From: Phaseolus vulgaris
Taxonomy: Eukaryota > Streptophyta > Magnoliopsida > Fabales > Fabaceae
Length of the DNA stretch: 64,000 nucleotides
Assembly: GCF_000499845.2 (NCBI RefSeq)
Contig: NC_023750.2
Coordinates: forward strand, 5,515,478 to 5,579,477
Direction of reading: 5' to 3'
The notes below the pieces were generated by a model, which saw nothing but the letters and a program-made list of their open reading frames with translations, did no database searches and was not told where the DNA came from. Below are positions 1 through 9,966 of the stretch, piece after piece. A program made the translations under genes and the position numbers. How positions within the stretch are numbered: the first letter of the stretch is position 1; each line of letters starts with the position of its first letter.

Positions 1-234
1 ACAATTCATGATGAATTAGCATTGACTTAATCGATATTACATCGAGTCAACCTTCAAAGTCGACGCTAATGAATTAATGCCCTTGATTTTAGAGTCTGAT
101 GCATGAGCAATGCAAATTTGATACTAGTGACTAAATTACCTGAGGCTTTTACTTGCTAGAGTCAGATTTTGACAAACACTAAATATGTATTTTCTTGTAG
201 TAAAAATACTAAAAATATTAATACACAAAATACT
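1..234. other. AT-rich intergenic sequence, nothing recognised
   Basis: I see no coding potential here. A short TTTTCTTGTAGT string near 193-204 resembles the terminal sequence of the CACTA-like MITEs found elsewhere in the window, but no partner end was found, so it is not called as an element. Confidence 0.4.
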
Positions 235-667
235 CACTACAAGAAAATCATTAAATAAAAACTAATTTTAGAGATCAAAATAATTAGTTACTATTTAACT
301 AAAATAAAGATAATTTTATAAACTAAAAATATATTGGTATCTAAAGTAGTTTCTATATTAATAAAAATTTATAAAATAGTTTTTAAATTAGTATTTAACC
401 ATTAGCTACCAATGTTTTAGCTACTTACTACTTTTTATTCTAAATTAGTCTCTATTAATATTTTAGAGACTAATTTAGATACTAAAATATTAGTATTTAA
501 AACCTTGGTAGCTAATTTAGATACCAATTTAGAAACCATTTTATAATTTTTTTTTATTAATAATAGAAACCACTTTAGATACAATAATTTATCTACTTTA
601 GTCAATATAGTGACTAAGTATTTTTTGTCTCAAAATTTAGTTATTATTTAATGATTTTCTTATAACA
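235..667. mobile_element. CACTA-like MITE (MITE 1, copy A)
   Basis: The left end reads CACTACAAGAAAATCATT. The right end, reverse-complemented, reads TTATAAGAAAATCATT, and the terminal similarity continues inward for tens of bases (ACTAATTTTAGAGA against ACTAAATTTTGAGA). The interior is built of short repeated strings such as 'actaattta(g)' and 'agctac' on both strands. It has no ORF. The CACTA start suggests mobilisation by a CACTA-family transposase. Target duplication is unclear and the right terminus is degenerate. A partial counterpart, missing its left end, lies at 57018-57290. Confidence 0.7.
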
Positions 668-839
668 ATCCCAACTTTTACTAAAATGAAATACATAAAA
701 ATAAGGTCAATCATCAACGAGTTCAAATAAATATTTTTGTATTTTTTTCAAAATTTAAATGATTAATAAATATTTTAATTTTGATAATTTAAAAAGTAAA
801 GCAAATATTTTAAAGTTTCATTATTTTTTTATATTTAAT

Positions 840-1335
840 TAAAGATAAATGTCCGAGGATGCTATGTAGCACAAACACTGACACTGACACGAACACTTAT
901 ACGACACGGATACGGACACGAAGATATGTATAATCTCTAAAGTATAGGACACGGGGACACAAATCTATATATTATATAATTATGAATTATATAAATTGAC
1001 AATAATTATTTATGTGCACAAGTATGTTTCAGATTGATTTTTTGATTAAAGAGATGATTTTTATGACTGGTTCAAAAGGAATTGTTTCTTATTTTTATAA
1101 TCAGAATAAAAATTTATACAATAAGTTTGAGTTTTTAGAAAATTAATGTATTTTTCATTTTTAAAATTATGTTAGAACTGTATTAGAATTTTCAGAAATC
1201 CAACAAATACTTTTTGAATTGGATACTTCATGGATACGTGTCCTACAAGTGTCATGCGAGTATCGGTGTCCGATACGAGTATCCAACACCGACACGCCTT
1301 TTGAGAGAAGTGTCCGAGCTTCATAATACCTTTTC
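840..1335. repeat. Dispersed repeat with GTGTCCGA / GACACGGA ends
   Basis: Both ends are rich in imperfectly repeated 'gacac', 'cggac' and 'gtatcc' words. They read in opposite orientation: GTCCGAGGATGC and GACACGGATACGGACACG on the left, GTGTCCGAGCTTC and AACACCGACACG on the right. An AT-rich core lies between them. It looks like a degenerate, non-coding dispersed repeat. The class is not recognised and the borders are approximate. Confidence 0.4.
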
Positions 1336-1399
1336 CTCTCTAAACTTGAATTTGGTTTCAAATGTTTTTTTTTAAATATAAGTTTTTTATAATAAACTT

Positions 1400-1850
1400 A
1401 GGAGTGACAAAGTGGATATTGACCCATAGATTGCTAACAATGTATATCCACAAAAAAAGATATAAAATAAAATGAAACACTTCAAGAGTGTCTCAACTCT
1501 TATGCGAAAAATTATCAAGGACAATCTGTGCTGATAAAAAAAAATAAAATCAAGGACAATCTGTTCAACACCCGACCTACATAAACTTAACACTCTTTAA
1601 ACCACCAAACAAATCCTCAAGATTGAAAAAGAAAGATAGACCACATTAAAAGAAATCATCATCTATTTTAACAATGTCCTTATAATCAATCTTTAATCAA
1701 AAGAGAGCAAAACATAATACAAACAAAACCACTCCTCATACAACCAAAGGCCCACAAACATATTTACAATCAAATTTCCTCACCCAAACAACAATCAAGC
1801 TAAGCTAAGAAAATATATCCACTAAATATGTTCTATCATCATTAAAATGC
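1400..1850 (-). mobile_element. LINE 3'-end relic (copy A)
   Basis: On the minus strand the sequence contains GTTGAGACACTCTTGAAGTGTTTC followed by a T-rich stretch. This resembles the 3' tail of the L1 LINE ending near 21857, which reads 'gttgagacacccctgaagtgttc' there. A second A-rich tail beginning 'ctgataaaaaaaa' lies at 1528-1540. Only untranslated 3' sequence remains. The same relic occurs in the duplicated block at 57560-57950, so it predates the duplication. Confidence 0.45.
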
Positions 1851-1979
1851 ATCAGCTTGCGGGTTTTTTTCTATTGTTTATCAACATCCATGTAATATTG
1901 AGAGTTTTGAATTTAAGAGTATAATAGGAACTATTTTAGATCGTAGCTCATGCATTGGCCAAAAGCATGTTGAGGCTAT

Positions 1980-2225
1980 ACTATAAGAAAAAAAATTAAT
2001 TAAATAAATTTAAAGACGAAAAATTAGTTAATCATTATATTAATTAAATTAAATATTATTTTAGAGACTAATAAATTATTAATATTTAAAGTTATTTTTA
2101 TTATTAATAAATATTTATAAAATGGTTTTTATATTGATATTTAATTTAGATATCAAGTATTAACTACTAATATTTTATATTATAAATTAGTTTTTAAAAG
2201 ATTAATTTAGAATATAAAGTAGTTA
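1980..2225. mobile_element. Left half of MITE 2, split by LINE 1
   Basis: This AT-rich sequence beginning 'ctataagaaaaaaaattaattaaat' continues at 21858-22065 after the LINE 1 insertion. The uninterrupted counterpart is at 58082-58520 in copy B. It has no coding capacity. Terminal similarity to the other CACTA-like MITEs (AAGAAAA start, ATTTTCTT end) suggests the same superfamily. Confidence 0.6.
2209..2225. repeat. Target site duplication of LINE 1, left copy
   Basis: The 17-bp string AGAATATAAAGTAGTTA is repeated at 21858-21874 on the other side of LINE 1. It is present once, uninterrupted, at 58313-58329 in the duplicated block. This fixes both borders of the LINE insertion. Confidence 0.93.
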
Positions 2226-2249
2226 AATCATTGAGGTTTGTTCGTACGG

Positions 2250-4483
2250 ATGAGTCTGGGCCAGCGTGAACGACGACATTTTGGAGAACGGCGACAACGC
2301 CAAGGTGGATGGGGGGAGGAGTAGAGGGGGAAACGTGTCTCACGCATTTATTAGTCGCCTTCAAACTTATGTTCTACTTTCTTTTTTTCAAACTTTCCAA
2401 GTACCCATGGTGAATATGATATGCTGAAGATTTTTCAAAGATGGGCTAGAGTGAAGGAGGTGTTCATCTCTAAACGTCGAAATAGGTGGGGAAGAAGGTT
2501 TGGGTTCGTGATATTCTTTACGGTGCCAAATGAGTTCAAAATGGAGAAGGAGTTAGATGAGATTTTCATTGGCAATATGAAACTCTATGTTAATTTGCCA
2601 AAATATAGGAGAACAAGGTATACTCAACAAGGTGAGGCGCTTCTTGAGAGAGGTAAGGGTGAGTATCAGCACACTCGTGTATAGGTGAAACCGAAGGGTA
2701 AGGAGGAATGGAGAGTAATAAAAGGAAAGGAAGCTCGTAGGGACCATATAATGAAGGACACATATGCTGAAGCTGTTAGGAAACCTCCACAGGACTAGTG
2801 GAAAGGACCAAGTATCGAAACTACCTTAAAGGTTCTTCCTTGGATGTCAAATAGTACAGTAGGGCGGATGGTACCAGATTTGAACTTTACGTCATTATGT
2901 GAAGAGTTTATCCAAGGAGGCATGTCCATGATAAAGGTGAGATACATGGGAGATAATCTTGTTCTCTTGTCCCCTAAGGAAGGAGAACGAATGGAAGACA
3001 TTATCAAGTTGAATAACAAATGGTTTACGAGTATGTTCGAGGATTTAGAACTTTGGTATGTATCATGTGTAGCGGATCTCAGGTTAGCATGGGCAAGGTG
3101 CTACGGTATTCCTATTCCTTTGTGGAATAAGGATTTCCTATCTAAGGTTGTTGGGGAAGTGGCAAAGCTGGTATCCTTTGACGAGGCTACTAAGTAGTGG
3201 GAGAACATTGAGTACGCGCGTATCCAAATTTGGGTGTCAAAATCGTGTAGAGTGGAAGTCTCAAAAGGGTATCGGAACAATGGCCAAATATACAACATAT
3301 GTATTATTGAGGAGGAACCTAGCCAAGGAGGAGGGGCATGTAACTGCCCTGAACATAATTACGCTTCATCAGATAACATATCTTCAAAGGATATCTTCAT
3401 TGAGGAAACTATCTTCTCGGATAAAGCTTCTGAAGATGGGGATGTCAACGTCGGTGGTACCTCTCGGCGGGGAGTGGAGGCTAAGGAAGATAGTGAAACT
3501 TCACTAGAGATAAAGGAGAGACAAATGAAGTATCCTTCCCTGTCCGAAAGGGGGTGGCAAAATAAAGATTTTTTACCTTATACAAATGAGGTAATACATG
3601 AGCAGGGGGTTTCTACTGCTGGAGCAGCTTTATCTGTGCAAGAGAAAGTCAATACAATCTGCTCCCTTATACACAATTCCTTGTCTGACCTAGTCCACTG
3701 TGTTTAGCGTGTTAATCCCTCTACATTTAAACCCGAATTAAGTGTGGGCCAGATTTCTAAAGCCCAAGTTAACAATAGCGGTTATTGGGCTTATCGAAAC
3801 AGGGAGCTAGGGTTGGTACGAAAGAGGTTCGTGTAAAGTCTGGGCAAAGGAAGTCGATAGCGTCGTCGTCGTTGGGTGGTGGATGCTCGGAATCGACAAC
3901 GGAGGCTTCCGTCAACTACTTTGGAGGGACGTATGTGGAGCCTACAAGTGGGTTCTCTTATCCATGTGGCTTTATTCAAAATGGCGAGGCTACAGAAGGA
4001 CATTTGCTTCAATCTCCGCCCCAACCATACCCAGACTCATGGTGAACCAAGCAGTGTGGGTAGCTCCACGTCGGAGAGGAGAGGTTCGATTAAAGATAAA
4101 GCTACACCAATTTCAGGAGAGGAATCCAAAACTCCAGAGAACATGCGCAGGTTGTGAGATATCTGGGAGCAAGGCACAAAACAGTCATGCCTGCGGTGGA
4201 GGTCCAAGGGAGGCTTAGGGCCCCTTCATTATGAGATTAATTCATCATCCAGGTTAAGTCATTGCTCCTTTGTTGAGTCTGATAGTGATATTGAACATTG
4301 CAATAATAGATTAAGGGTCGAGGATAATGTTGCGGAATCTGCTCGTATTTGGGAAGCGGGAAAGCATCTAGGTTTGAGGTGTTAGGGGGAGGAGGTGGAT
4401 GTGGTGGTAGAACTGAAGTGCATGGAGGTAAGGGATAAGGAAGTCAAAAAATGTGCTGAGGAGGGTACAAGTCATGTTGAATT
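2250..4483 (+). pseudogene. LINE 1 ORF1 (RNA-binding protein), degenerate
   Basis: The frame opening at the ATG at 2250 reaches, after two stops, the sequence FFSNFPSTHGEYDMLKIFQR, typical of the RRM-like N-terminal domain of plant L1 ORF1. It continues with WARVKEVFISKRRNRWGRRFGF (2439-2510). A second conserved block, GGMSMIKVRYMGDNLVLLSP, lies at about 2919-2978, and WARCYGIPIPLWNKDFLSKV at about 3090-3150. Known role of the family: ORF1 protein binds element RNA to form the ribonucleoprotein used in target-primed reverse transcription. Stops after HTRV (2682), before WKGPS (2797) and at 3195, together with several frame changes, show it is dead. The portion after 3700 is only loosely alignable by eye. 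LINE 2 carries the better preserved homologue. Confidence 0.8.
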
Positions 4484-5305
4484 ATGATCATTGTCAATCT
4501 CAACATTAGGGGTCTGGGAGGGGGAACCAAAGCAAATTATTTGAAACATTGTATAGCCAAGGAGGGGGCAGAATTTGTGTGTTTGTAGGAGACAAAAACA
4601 ACGTCTATTTCTGATAATAGATGTTTCTCACTATGGGGGAACAATAATATTGGTTGGGTGCATAATGAAGGTGACAATGGCGCAGGAAGCATTTGATCAA
4701 TGTGGCATAAAGATAAATTCTGCTATGATTCCCATGTTGTAGGGATTGGTTTCATTGCGGTAGTAGGTCAGCACATTAAATCTAGTCGTATGTGTTTCGT
4801 GGCTAATGTTTATGCAACTTGTAACTACAGAGTAAAAGTCACTCTATGGGAAGCTTTAACAGCCTTCAAGAGGACTCATCAGAAGACGGTTGGGCGCTTC
4901 TGCTAAGACTTTAACGTCGTAAGAAGGGAAGATGAGAGGAAAGGAATCAGAGGGGGTCCTAGTCAGAGAAAGGAAATGAGTGACTTTAATAGTTTTATTG
5001 ATACAAACTGTTTGGTGGACATTCCAAGAGTGGGCAAAAAATATACATGGTTCAAGCCAAATGGTACTTCTAAAAGTAGGTTGGACAGATTTCTTGTTTC
5101 TGATGAGTGGATTCAAAGCTGGCCTTTCTACAAGCAATATGTGCAACAAAGAATTGTGTCCGACCATTGTGCTATTGTGGCGAAGTCGTGGACTAAAGAT
5201 TGGGGTCCTAAACCATTTCGTTCCATAGATGCGTGGTTCATGGAACCAGGGTTCAAGGAGTATGTGAAAGAGAAATGGGGTTCCTATAATGGCCAGGAAA
5301 ACAAC
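4484..5305 (+). pseudogene. LINE 1 ORF2, endonuclease domain
   Basis: The ATG at 4484 starts MIIVNLNIRGLGGGTKANYL, the usual start of plant L1 ORF2, whose AP-type endonuclease nicks target DNA. Further endonuclease blocks are visible: ETKTTS after a TAG at 4585 (normally LQETK), FVANVYATCNY, DFN (normally GDFN), SRLDRFLVSDEW and VSDHCAIV. The TAG at 4585 looks like CAG->TAG, and there is a TGA at about 4696 and a TAA at 4904. At 5301-5305 (ACAAC) the frame is cut by the gypsy LTR. It resumes in the same frame at both 6094 and 17948 (ISSFKEKLKSLKAGLKVWNK). Confidence 0.88.
5301..5305. repeat. Gypsy target site duplication ACAAC (first copy)
   Basis: ACAAC directly precedes LTR 1. The same five bases follow LTR 1 at 6089-6093 and LTR 2 at 17943-17947. 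Removing the LTR plus one ACAAC restores an open LINE ORF2 frame. Confidence 0.9.
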
Positions 5306-6088
5306 TGTACCGCCCTGGTGGTCGGGTGCGATGACGTGGCATCCTGCTACAGTATAGGCGTGTTGACAAGGCGCCAGGTTAACAGTTGGGAAGGAAGTCG
5401 GGAGGCACGTGTAGTCGCCGATAGTTAAGTTGGCGTGTTCCGATCTCCAGCTTACCAGAATAGACGATCGCCAGGTTGGGGACGAAGTCGCCAGATGCAG
5501 ACTCAGGCGACCAGGCAGTCGGAGATCGCCAGAACAAGCACATCGCCGAAGTTAAAGGAGAAGCAGATTATGAAGGCGGCCGGCGAGACCACAGGGAAGG
5601 TGTATGAAGGCCCTACCTCGCCAGTTTCAGTAGAGATCGCACTCCTGAGTTAGCTACGCACTGGGCAGTACCATGCATAGGTAACTTAGCCAAAATGAGA
5701 GTAGAAGCAGCGCCAAGTCAGGGAGCCCCAGATGATGGCACGTGTACAGTTGGATACGAGCCACGTGTCCAAGTCTGTAACTGCCAGGAGAGAGAAAACC
5801 ACCAGGTATATAAGAGTTCCTAACAGATTTTCTAAGGTACGCACGTTCAGTTCATACACTTTACGCTTGCGAGTGACAGAGCTGTTGGTGAGAGAGATTT
5901 GCACGGTTCCAGTTCTTAGTATTTGGTGATACCGTCACTGACTTGAGCGTCGGAGTGCGATCGGCCGCAGCGGCGCCGTATCGTTTCTTTGCAGGTTCTT
6001 GAGATAGATCCAGAGGAGGAACGGAGGTGAGAAGCGGCGCGCACGTCGATCCTTTGACGAGGCATTCTCCAGCGCTCTTATATCCTCA
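5306..6088 (+). mobile_element. Gypsy LTR 1 (structurally a solo LTR)
   Basis: This 783-bp LTR starts TGTACCGCCCTGG and ends TATATCCTCA (TG...CA). It has a TATA-like TATATAAG at 5807-5814 that may serve as the element's promoter. It matches LTR 2 (17160-17942) in length, with about five differences counted by eye (at 5381, 5389, 5466, 5757 and 5879). Unusually, it is followed not by a primer binding site but by the ACAAC target duplication and LINE sequence, so on its own it has the anatomy of a solo LTR. Confidence 0.93.
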
Positions 6089-6093
6089 ACAAC

Positions 6094-7211
6094 ATATCTA
6101 GTTTCAAAGAAAAACTGAAATCTTTGAAGGCAGGCCTTAAAGTGTGGAATAAGAATGTGTTTGGGTGTTTGCAGACAAATCAAAAGCAAATCTTGAAGGA
6201 AATTGAGGTCTTAATGTTAAGGACGATAATGAATCTCGAGGAGAATGGTCGGCTAAGAAGAATGGAATTACGTAGTCAATTGCTGTTGGTTGATAATAAG
6301 TTGGATTCCCTTTCAAGGTAGAAAGCAAGAGCAAACTGGTGCAAGTTTGGGGACATGAACTCCAAATTTTATCATGCGGCTATTAGATGGAGAAGACTCA
6401 AAAACGAAGTCAAAGGAGTGGAGGTTGGGAGGCAATGGTGTGAGGAACCGGAAGTAGTTCGCAGGGAAGCTAAGTCTTTGTTCGAAAAAAGGTTCACGGC
6501 TACACAAGATCTTGGAGTAAATTTGGGCTCTGTGGAGTTTAAATCTCTCCCTCTAGAAATCAGTATAAGTATGGTTACAAGTTTTACAGAGGAAGAAGTG
6601 AAATAAGCTGTGTGGCAGTGCGAAGGATCAAAGAGTCCAGGCCCGGATGGTTTCAATTTTACTTTTATCAGGAATTGTTGGGATTTTCTTAAATATGATA
6701 TTATGGAAGCTTTACATCTGTTCCAAGAAACTGGGGTTATACCAACGGGGTGTAATGCCTCATTTATTGTTTTGGTACCTAAAGTGAGTGACCCCCTTTC
6801 TCTTGATCAATTCAGGCCTATCTCCCTTGTAGGAATCTTCTATAAGATTGTCACTAAGGTCTTAGCGGGTCGTATGAAGGAAGTCCTTTCTTTGGTTATT
6901 GACGAAAACCAATATGCTTTTCTGAAGAACAAAGGTATGTTAGATAGTGTGCTCATGGCAAACGAGGTTGTGGAGGAGGTTAGGAGGAATCATAGGAGTA
7001 CACTTTGCTTCAAGGTGGACTATGAGAAGGCATATGATTTAGTAAGGTGGGACTTCTTACTTGACATGTTACAAAGGTTAGGCTTTCATAGCAAATGGGT
7101 GAGGTGGGTTAGAGGATGTTTGGAATTGTCCTCCATCTCAGTTCTTATTAATGGAAGCCCGACAGAGGAATTCAAACCGTCAAGAGGGTTAAGGCAGGGC
7201 GATCCAATGGC
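6094..7211 (+). repeat. Duplicated LINE ORF2 segment between LTR 1 and gypsy gag
   Basis: These 1,118 bp are almost identical to 17948-19065, the LINE sequence following LTR 2. The offset is a constant 11,854 bp. I found one difference (6638 t against 18492 c, in 'agag[t/c]ccaggc'). The segment encodes the ORF2 linker and the first part of the reverse transcriptase, up to RLRQGDPMA. It shares the stops at 6319 and 6604 with its twin. At 7211/7212 the sequence switches abruptly to gypsy gag. Confidence 0.95.
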
Positions 7212-9966
7212 TTTCCCAATGCCTTTCATTCAGGCGATTACCGACACGCCAATTCCCACGAGCGTGGTCCCGGTTAAAGCTGTTTTTACTGGCGTGGAGG
7301 ATCCAGAGGCTCATCTGACCACGTTCCACACACAGATGATGCTGTCAGGAGGGTCGGATGCCGTCTATTGTAAGATGTTCGTGAGCACGCTCCAGGGAAC
7401 GGCGATGGAGTGGTTTGTGAGCTTGCGTAATGGCCACAGAACTAATTTTCAACAATTCTCGAAGATCTTTGTCGAGCAGTATATTGTGAACAAGGCACCG
7501 CCCAGAGTGTCCTATGATCTGTTTGATATAAGGCAGTACCATGGGGAGTCCCTCAGAGACTACCTCAATCGCTTCGGAGCACAGATGGTCAGATCGCCGG
7601 CCAAGGATGAAGAAATGCTGGTTTATGCCTTCAAGAAGGGCGTGCAGCCAGGGCCATTCTGCGAAGCCTTGATCAGGGCTCATCCAGCGACGTTTGCTGA
7701 AGTCAGGCGACTTGCGGTGGCCCACATCGTCGACGAGAGTGAGGTCGCCGAGAAGAGAGGCAGCGTGGCTCCCGCCAGGCCACGCGCCCAGACCAGGATC
7801 CAGCCACAGAGGGTGCTGGAAACGGCAGCGGCGGCCAGAAAGGACCAAAGGACTCGCTATCCTTACAATAGGAGAAATAAGGGAAGAAGCCAAGCGCGCC
7901 AACCGCCGGCACGCCAACAACCAGCACGCCGGGAATACAATCGCCCGCCTAAGCACAAATTCGTCATGGGACTAGCGGACCTGATTGCTATCCCTAACAT
8001 ATCTGCTAGGTTGAAGGCGCCCGAGAAGGTGGGCGACAAGGTGCTAGGGTCGAAGCCGGACGTCTGGTGCGAGTTTCACCAGTGCTTTGGCCACAACCTG
8101 GACTCGTGTTTGTCTTTAGGATACCAGCTCGACGATCTGGTTAAGAGCGGGTTCCTAAACGACTATCTGCTGGACAGAAGAACCGGAGGAGCGTCGAGTT
8201 CCCAGCCGGCAGGGGGAGTAGCCCAGCAACACGAGATGCCTATCCATGGGGAGATCCACACCATTGCAGGGGGTTTCTCAGGTGGTGGATGCACCGCATC
8301 GCAGAGGAAAAAGTACGCGCGATCGGTGATGTCAGTGGACATGTTTGAAGATCACTCGCCCGAAGTGGACATTACGTTCACCAAGCAGGATCTTCGGGAC
8401 GTTGTGCCTCATGACAACGATCCCATTGTTATTTCGTTGATCACGGCGGGGAGGAAGGTTCACCGAGTTCTGGTGGACCAAGGAAGTTCGGCAGACGTGA
8501 TGTTCTGGCCGACTTTCACGCAGCTAGAATTGCCCCTTGACCAGCTAAGGCCCTATGGAGGGTGCTTGTATGGGTTCGCTGGCGACCAGGTGGAGGTCAG
8601 GGGGTACATTGAGCTGAGAACCACGTTTACCGATGAGGCTGGGTCGAGGACGGAGAAAATCAAGTACCTCATCGTAAACGCCCCTTCAGCATATAACATC
8701 CTGCTGGGAAGGCCCACTCTTAACAGGATAGGCGCAATTCCATCGACTCGGCACATGAAGGTGAAGCTGCCGTCCATGGAAGGGGTGGTAATCACGATAA
8801 AGTCTGATCAGAAGGAAGCGAAAAAGTGCTATGAAAGTAGCCTGAAAAATAAAAGATCAGTGAGCTATGTCACAACCACCCCACCTCCCGGTGTGAAGCC
8901 CAGACCGCCGATAATGGAGGAGGCCGCCGGAAGGGACGTAGAGATGGTAGATGCTGAGCTGGGGGAGAGGAATGCTGCCCTGGAGGAAGAAGAGGCGCGG
9001 AATCGCCCGGAGGAAGCAAGGGAACTCGGAATCGCCAAGGCGGTGATCGCCAGAGAATCAAGGCCCAAGCCCGTCGAGCAGTGGCTCGAGAAGGAGATCG
9101 GGGGGAAAGTTTTCAAGCTCGGAAGATCTCTGGAGGTCGATCTCCAGGACCAGATCGCCAAGGTGATTGAACGGCATCTGGACGCGTTTGCCTGGTCCGC
9201 TTCGGACATGCCCGGGATCGATCCCGACTTCTTGTGCCATCATCTGGCGATGGACAACATGGTGAGACCGGTGCGGCAAAGAAGGAGGAAATTTAATGAA
9301 GAGAGGAGGCAGGCGATCAAGGATGAGACCCAGAAACTCCTCGCTGCAGGCCACATCAGGGAAGTCCAGTACCCTGAGTGGTTGGCAAATGTCGTGCTGG
9401 TGAAGAAGAGCAACGGGAAATGGCGCATGTGCGTCGATTTCACCGATCTGAATAAGGCTTGCCCAAAGGATTCGTATCCTTTACCAAGTATTGATGCCCT
9501 GGTTGATAGTGCTGCAGGGTGCAAGCTGCTGAGTTTCCTGGATGCCTTCTCGGGCTATAATCAGATCAAGATGCATCCCATGGATGAAGAAAAAACAGCC
9601 TTCATGACGGAGAGGTCGTGCTACTGCTATAAGGTGATGCCGTTTGGGCTGAAGAATGCGGGGGCCACGTACCAGAGGCTGATGGACCGAGTACTTGCAC
9701 CAATGCTGGGAAGGAACGTGCAAGCTTACGTCGATGACCTGGTCGTGACCTCGCAGGAGAAAAGCAAGCACGTTGCAGACTTGGAAGAATTGTTCACGAC
9801 GATCGCCAAGTTCAAGTTGAAGCTCAACCCGGAGAAATGCATTTTCGGCGTGGAGGCTGGAAAATTTTTGGGTTTTCTCTTGACTGAAAGAGGAATAGAA
9901 GCCAATCCGGACAAGTGTGCCGCCATCTTGGCGATGAGAAGCCCGGCTACAGTGAAAGAGGTCTAG
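6610..9966 (+). CDS. Chimeric ORF: LINE reverse transcriptase N-part fused to gypsy gag-protease-RT
   Basis: This single open frame of 1118 codons joins two unrelated elements. Residues 1 to about 200 are L1 reverse transcriptase (SKSPGPDGFN, QFRPISLVG, FKVDYEKAYD, RGLRQGDPMA). From residue about 202 it is Tat-type gypsy: PMPFIQAITDTPIP and the retrotransposon gag domain (about 215-390), a basic linker, a zinc-knuckle-like WCEFHQCFGHNLDSC (about 485-500), aspartic protease motif VLVDQGSSAD (about 617-626), and reverse transcriptase with WRMCVDFTDLNKACPKDSYP, KVMPFGLKNAGATYQ and catalytic YVDD (about 1040). The first methionine is inside LINE sequence and is probably not a real start. The gag N-terminus is missing. 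It ends at a TAG (9964) where QQLTGRMAAL is expected, so CAG->TAG is likely. No evidence of expression can be seen here. Confidence 0.9.
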   Translation: MWQCEGSKSPGPDGFNFTFIRNCWDFLKYDIMEALHLFQETGVIPTGCNASFIVLVPKVSDPLSLDQFRPISLVGIFYKIVTKVLAGRMKEVLSLVIDENQYAFLKNKGMLDSVLMANEVVEEVRRNHRSTLCFKVDYEKAYDLVRWDFLLDMLQRLGFHSKWVRWVRGCLELSSISVLINGSPTEEFKPSRGLRQGDPMAFPMPFIQAITDTPIPTSVVPVKAVFTGVEDPEAHLTTFHTQMMLSGGSDAVYCKMFVSTLQGTAMEWFVSLRNGHRTNFQQFSKIFVEQYIVNKAPPRVSYDLFDIRQYHGESLRDYLNRFGAQMVRSPAKDEEMLVYAFKKGVQPGPFCEALIRAHPATFAEVRRLAVAHIVDESEVAEKRGSVAPARPRAQTRIQPQRVLETAAAARKDQRTRYPYNRRNKGRSQARQPPARQQPARREYNRPPKHKFVMGLADLIAIPNISARLKAPEKVGDKVLGSKPDVWCEFHQCFGHNLDSCLSLGYQLDDLVKSGFLNDYLLDRRTGGASSSQPAGGVAQQHEMPIHGEIHTIAGGFSGGGCTASQRKKYARSVMSVDMFEDHSPEVDITFTKQDLRDVVPHDNDPIVISLITAGRKVHRVLVDQGSSADVMFWPTFTQLELPLDQLRPYGGCLYGFAGDQVEVRGYIELRTTFTDEAGSRTEKIKYLIVNAPSAYNILLGRPTLNRIGAIPSTRHMKVKLPSMEGVVITIKSDQKEAKKCYESSLKNKRSVSYVTTTPPPGVKPRPPIMEEAAGRDVEMVDAELGERNAALEEEEARNRPEEARELGIAKAVIARESRPKPVEQWLEKEIGGKVFKLGRSLEVDLQDQIAKVIERHLDAFAWSASDMPGIDPDFLCHHLAMDNMVRPVRQRRRKFNEERRQAIKDETQKLLAAGHIREVQYPEWLANVVLVKKSNGKWRMCVDFTDLNKACPKDSYPLPSIDALVDSAAGCKLLSFLDAFSGYNQIKMHPMDEEKTAFMTERSCYCYKVMPFGLKNAGATYQRLMDRVLAPMLGRNVQAYVDDLVVTSQEKSKHVADLEELFTTIAKFKLKLNPEKCIFGVEAGKFLGFLLTERGIEANPDKCAAILAMRSPATVKEV

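Noticed and set aside
7345..7956. 203-aa minus-strand ORF
   Set aside because: Antisense shadow of the gypsy gag; no family resemblance, and the sense frame has clear gag motifs.
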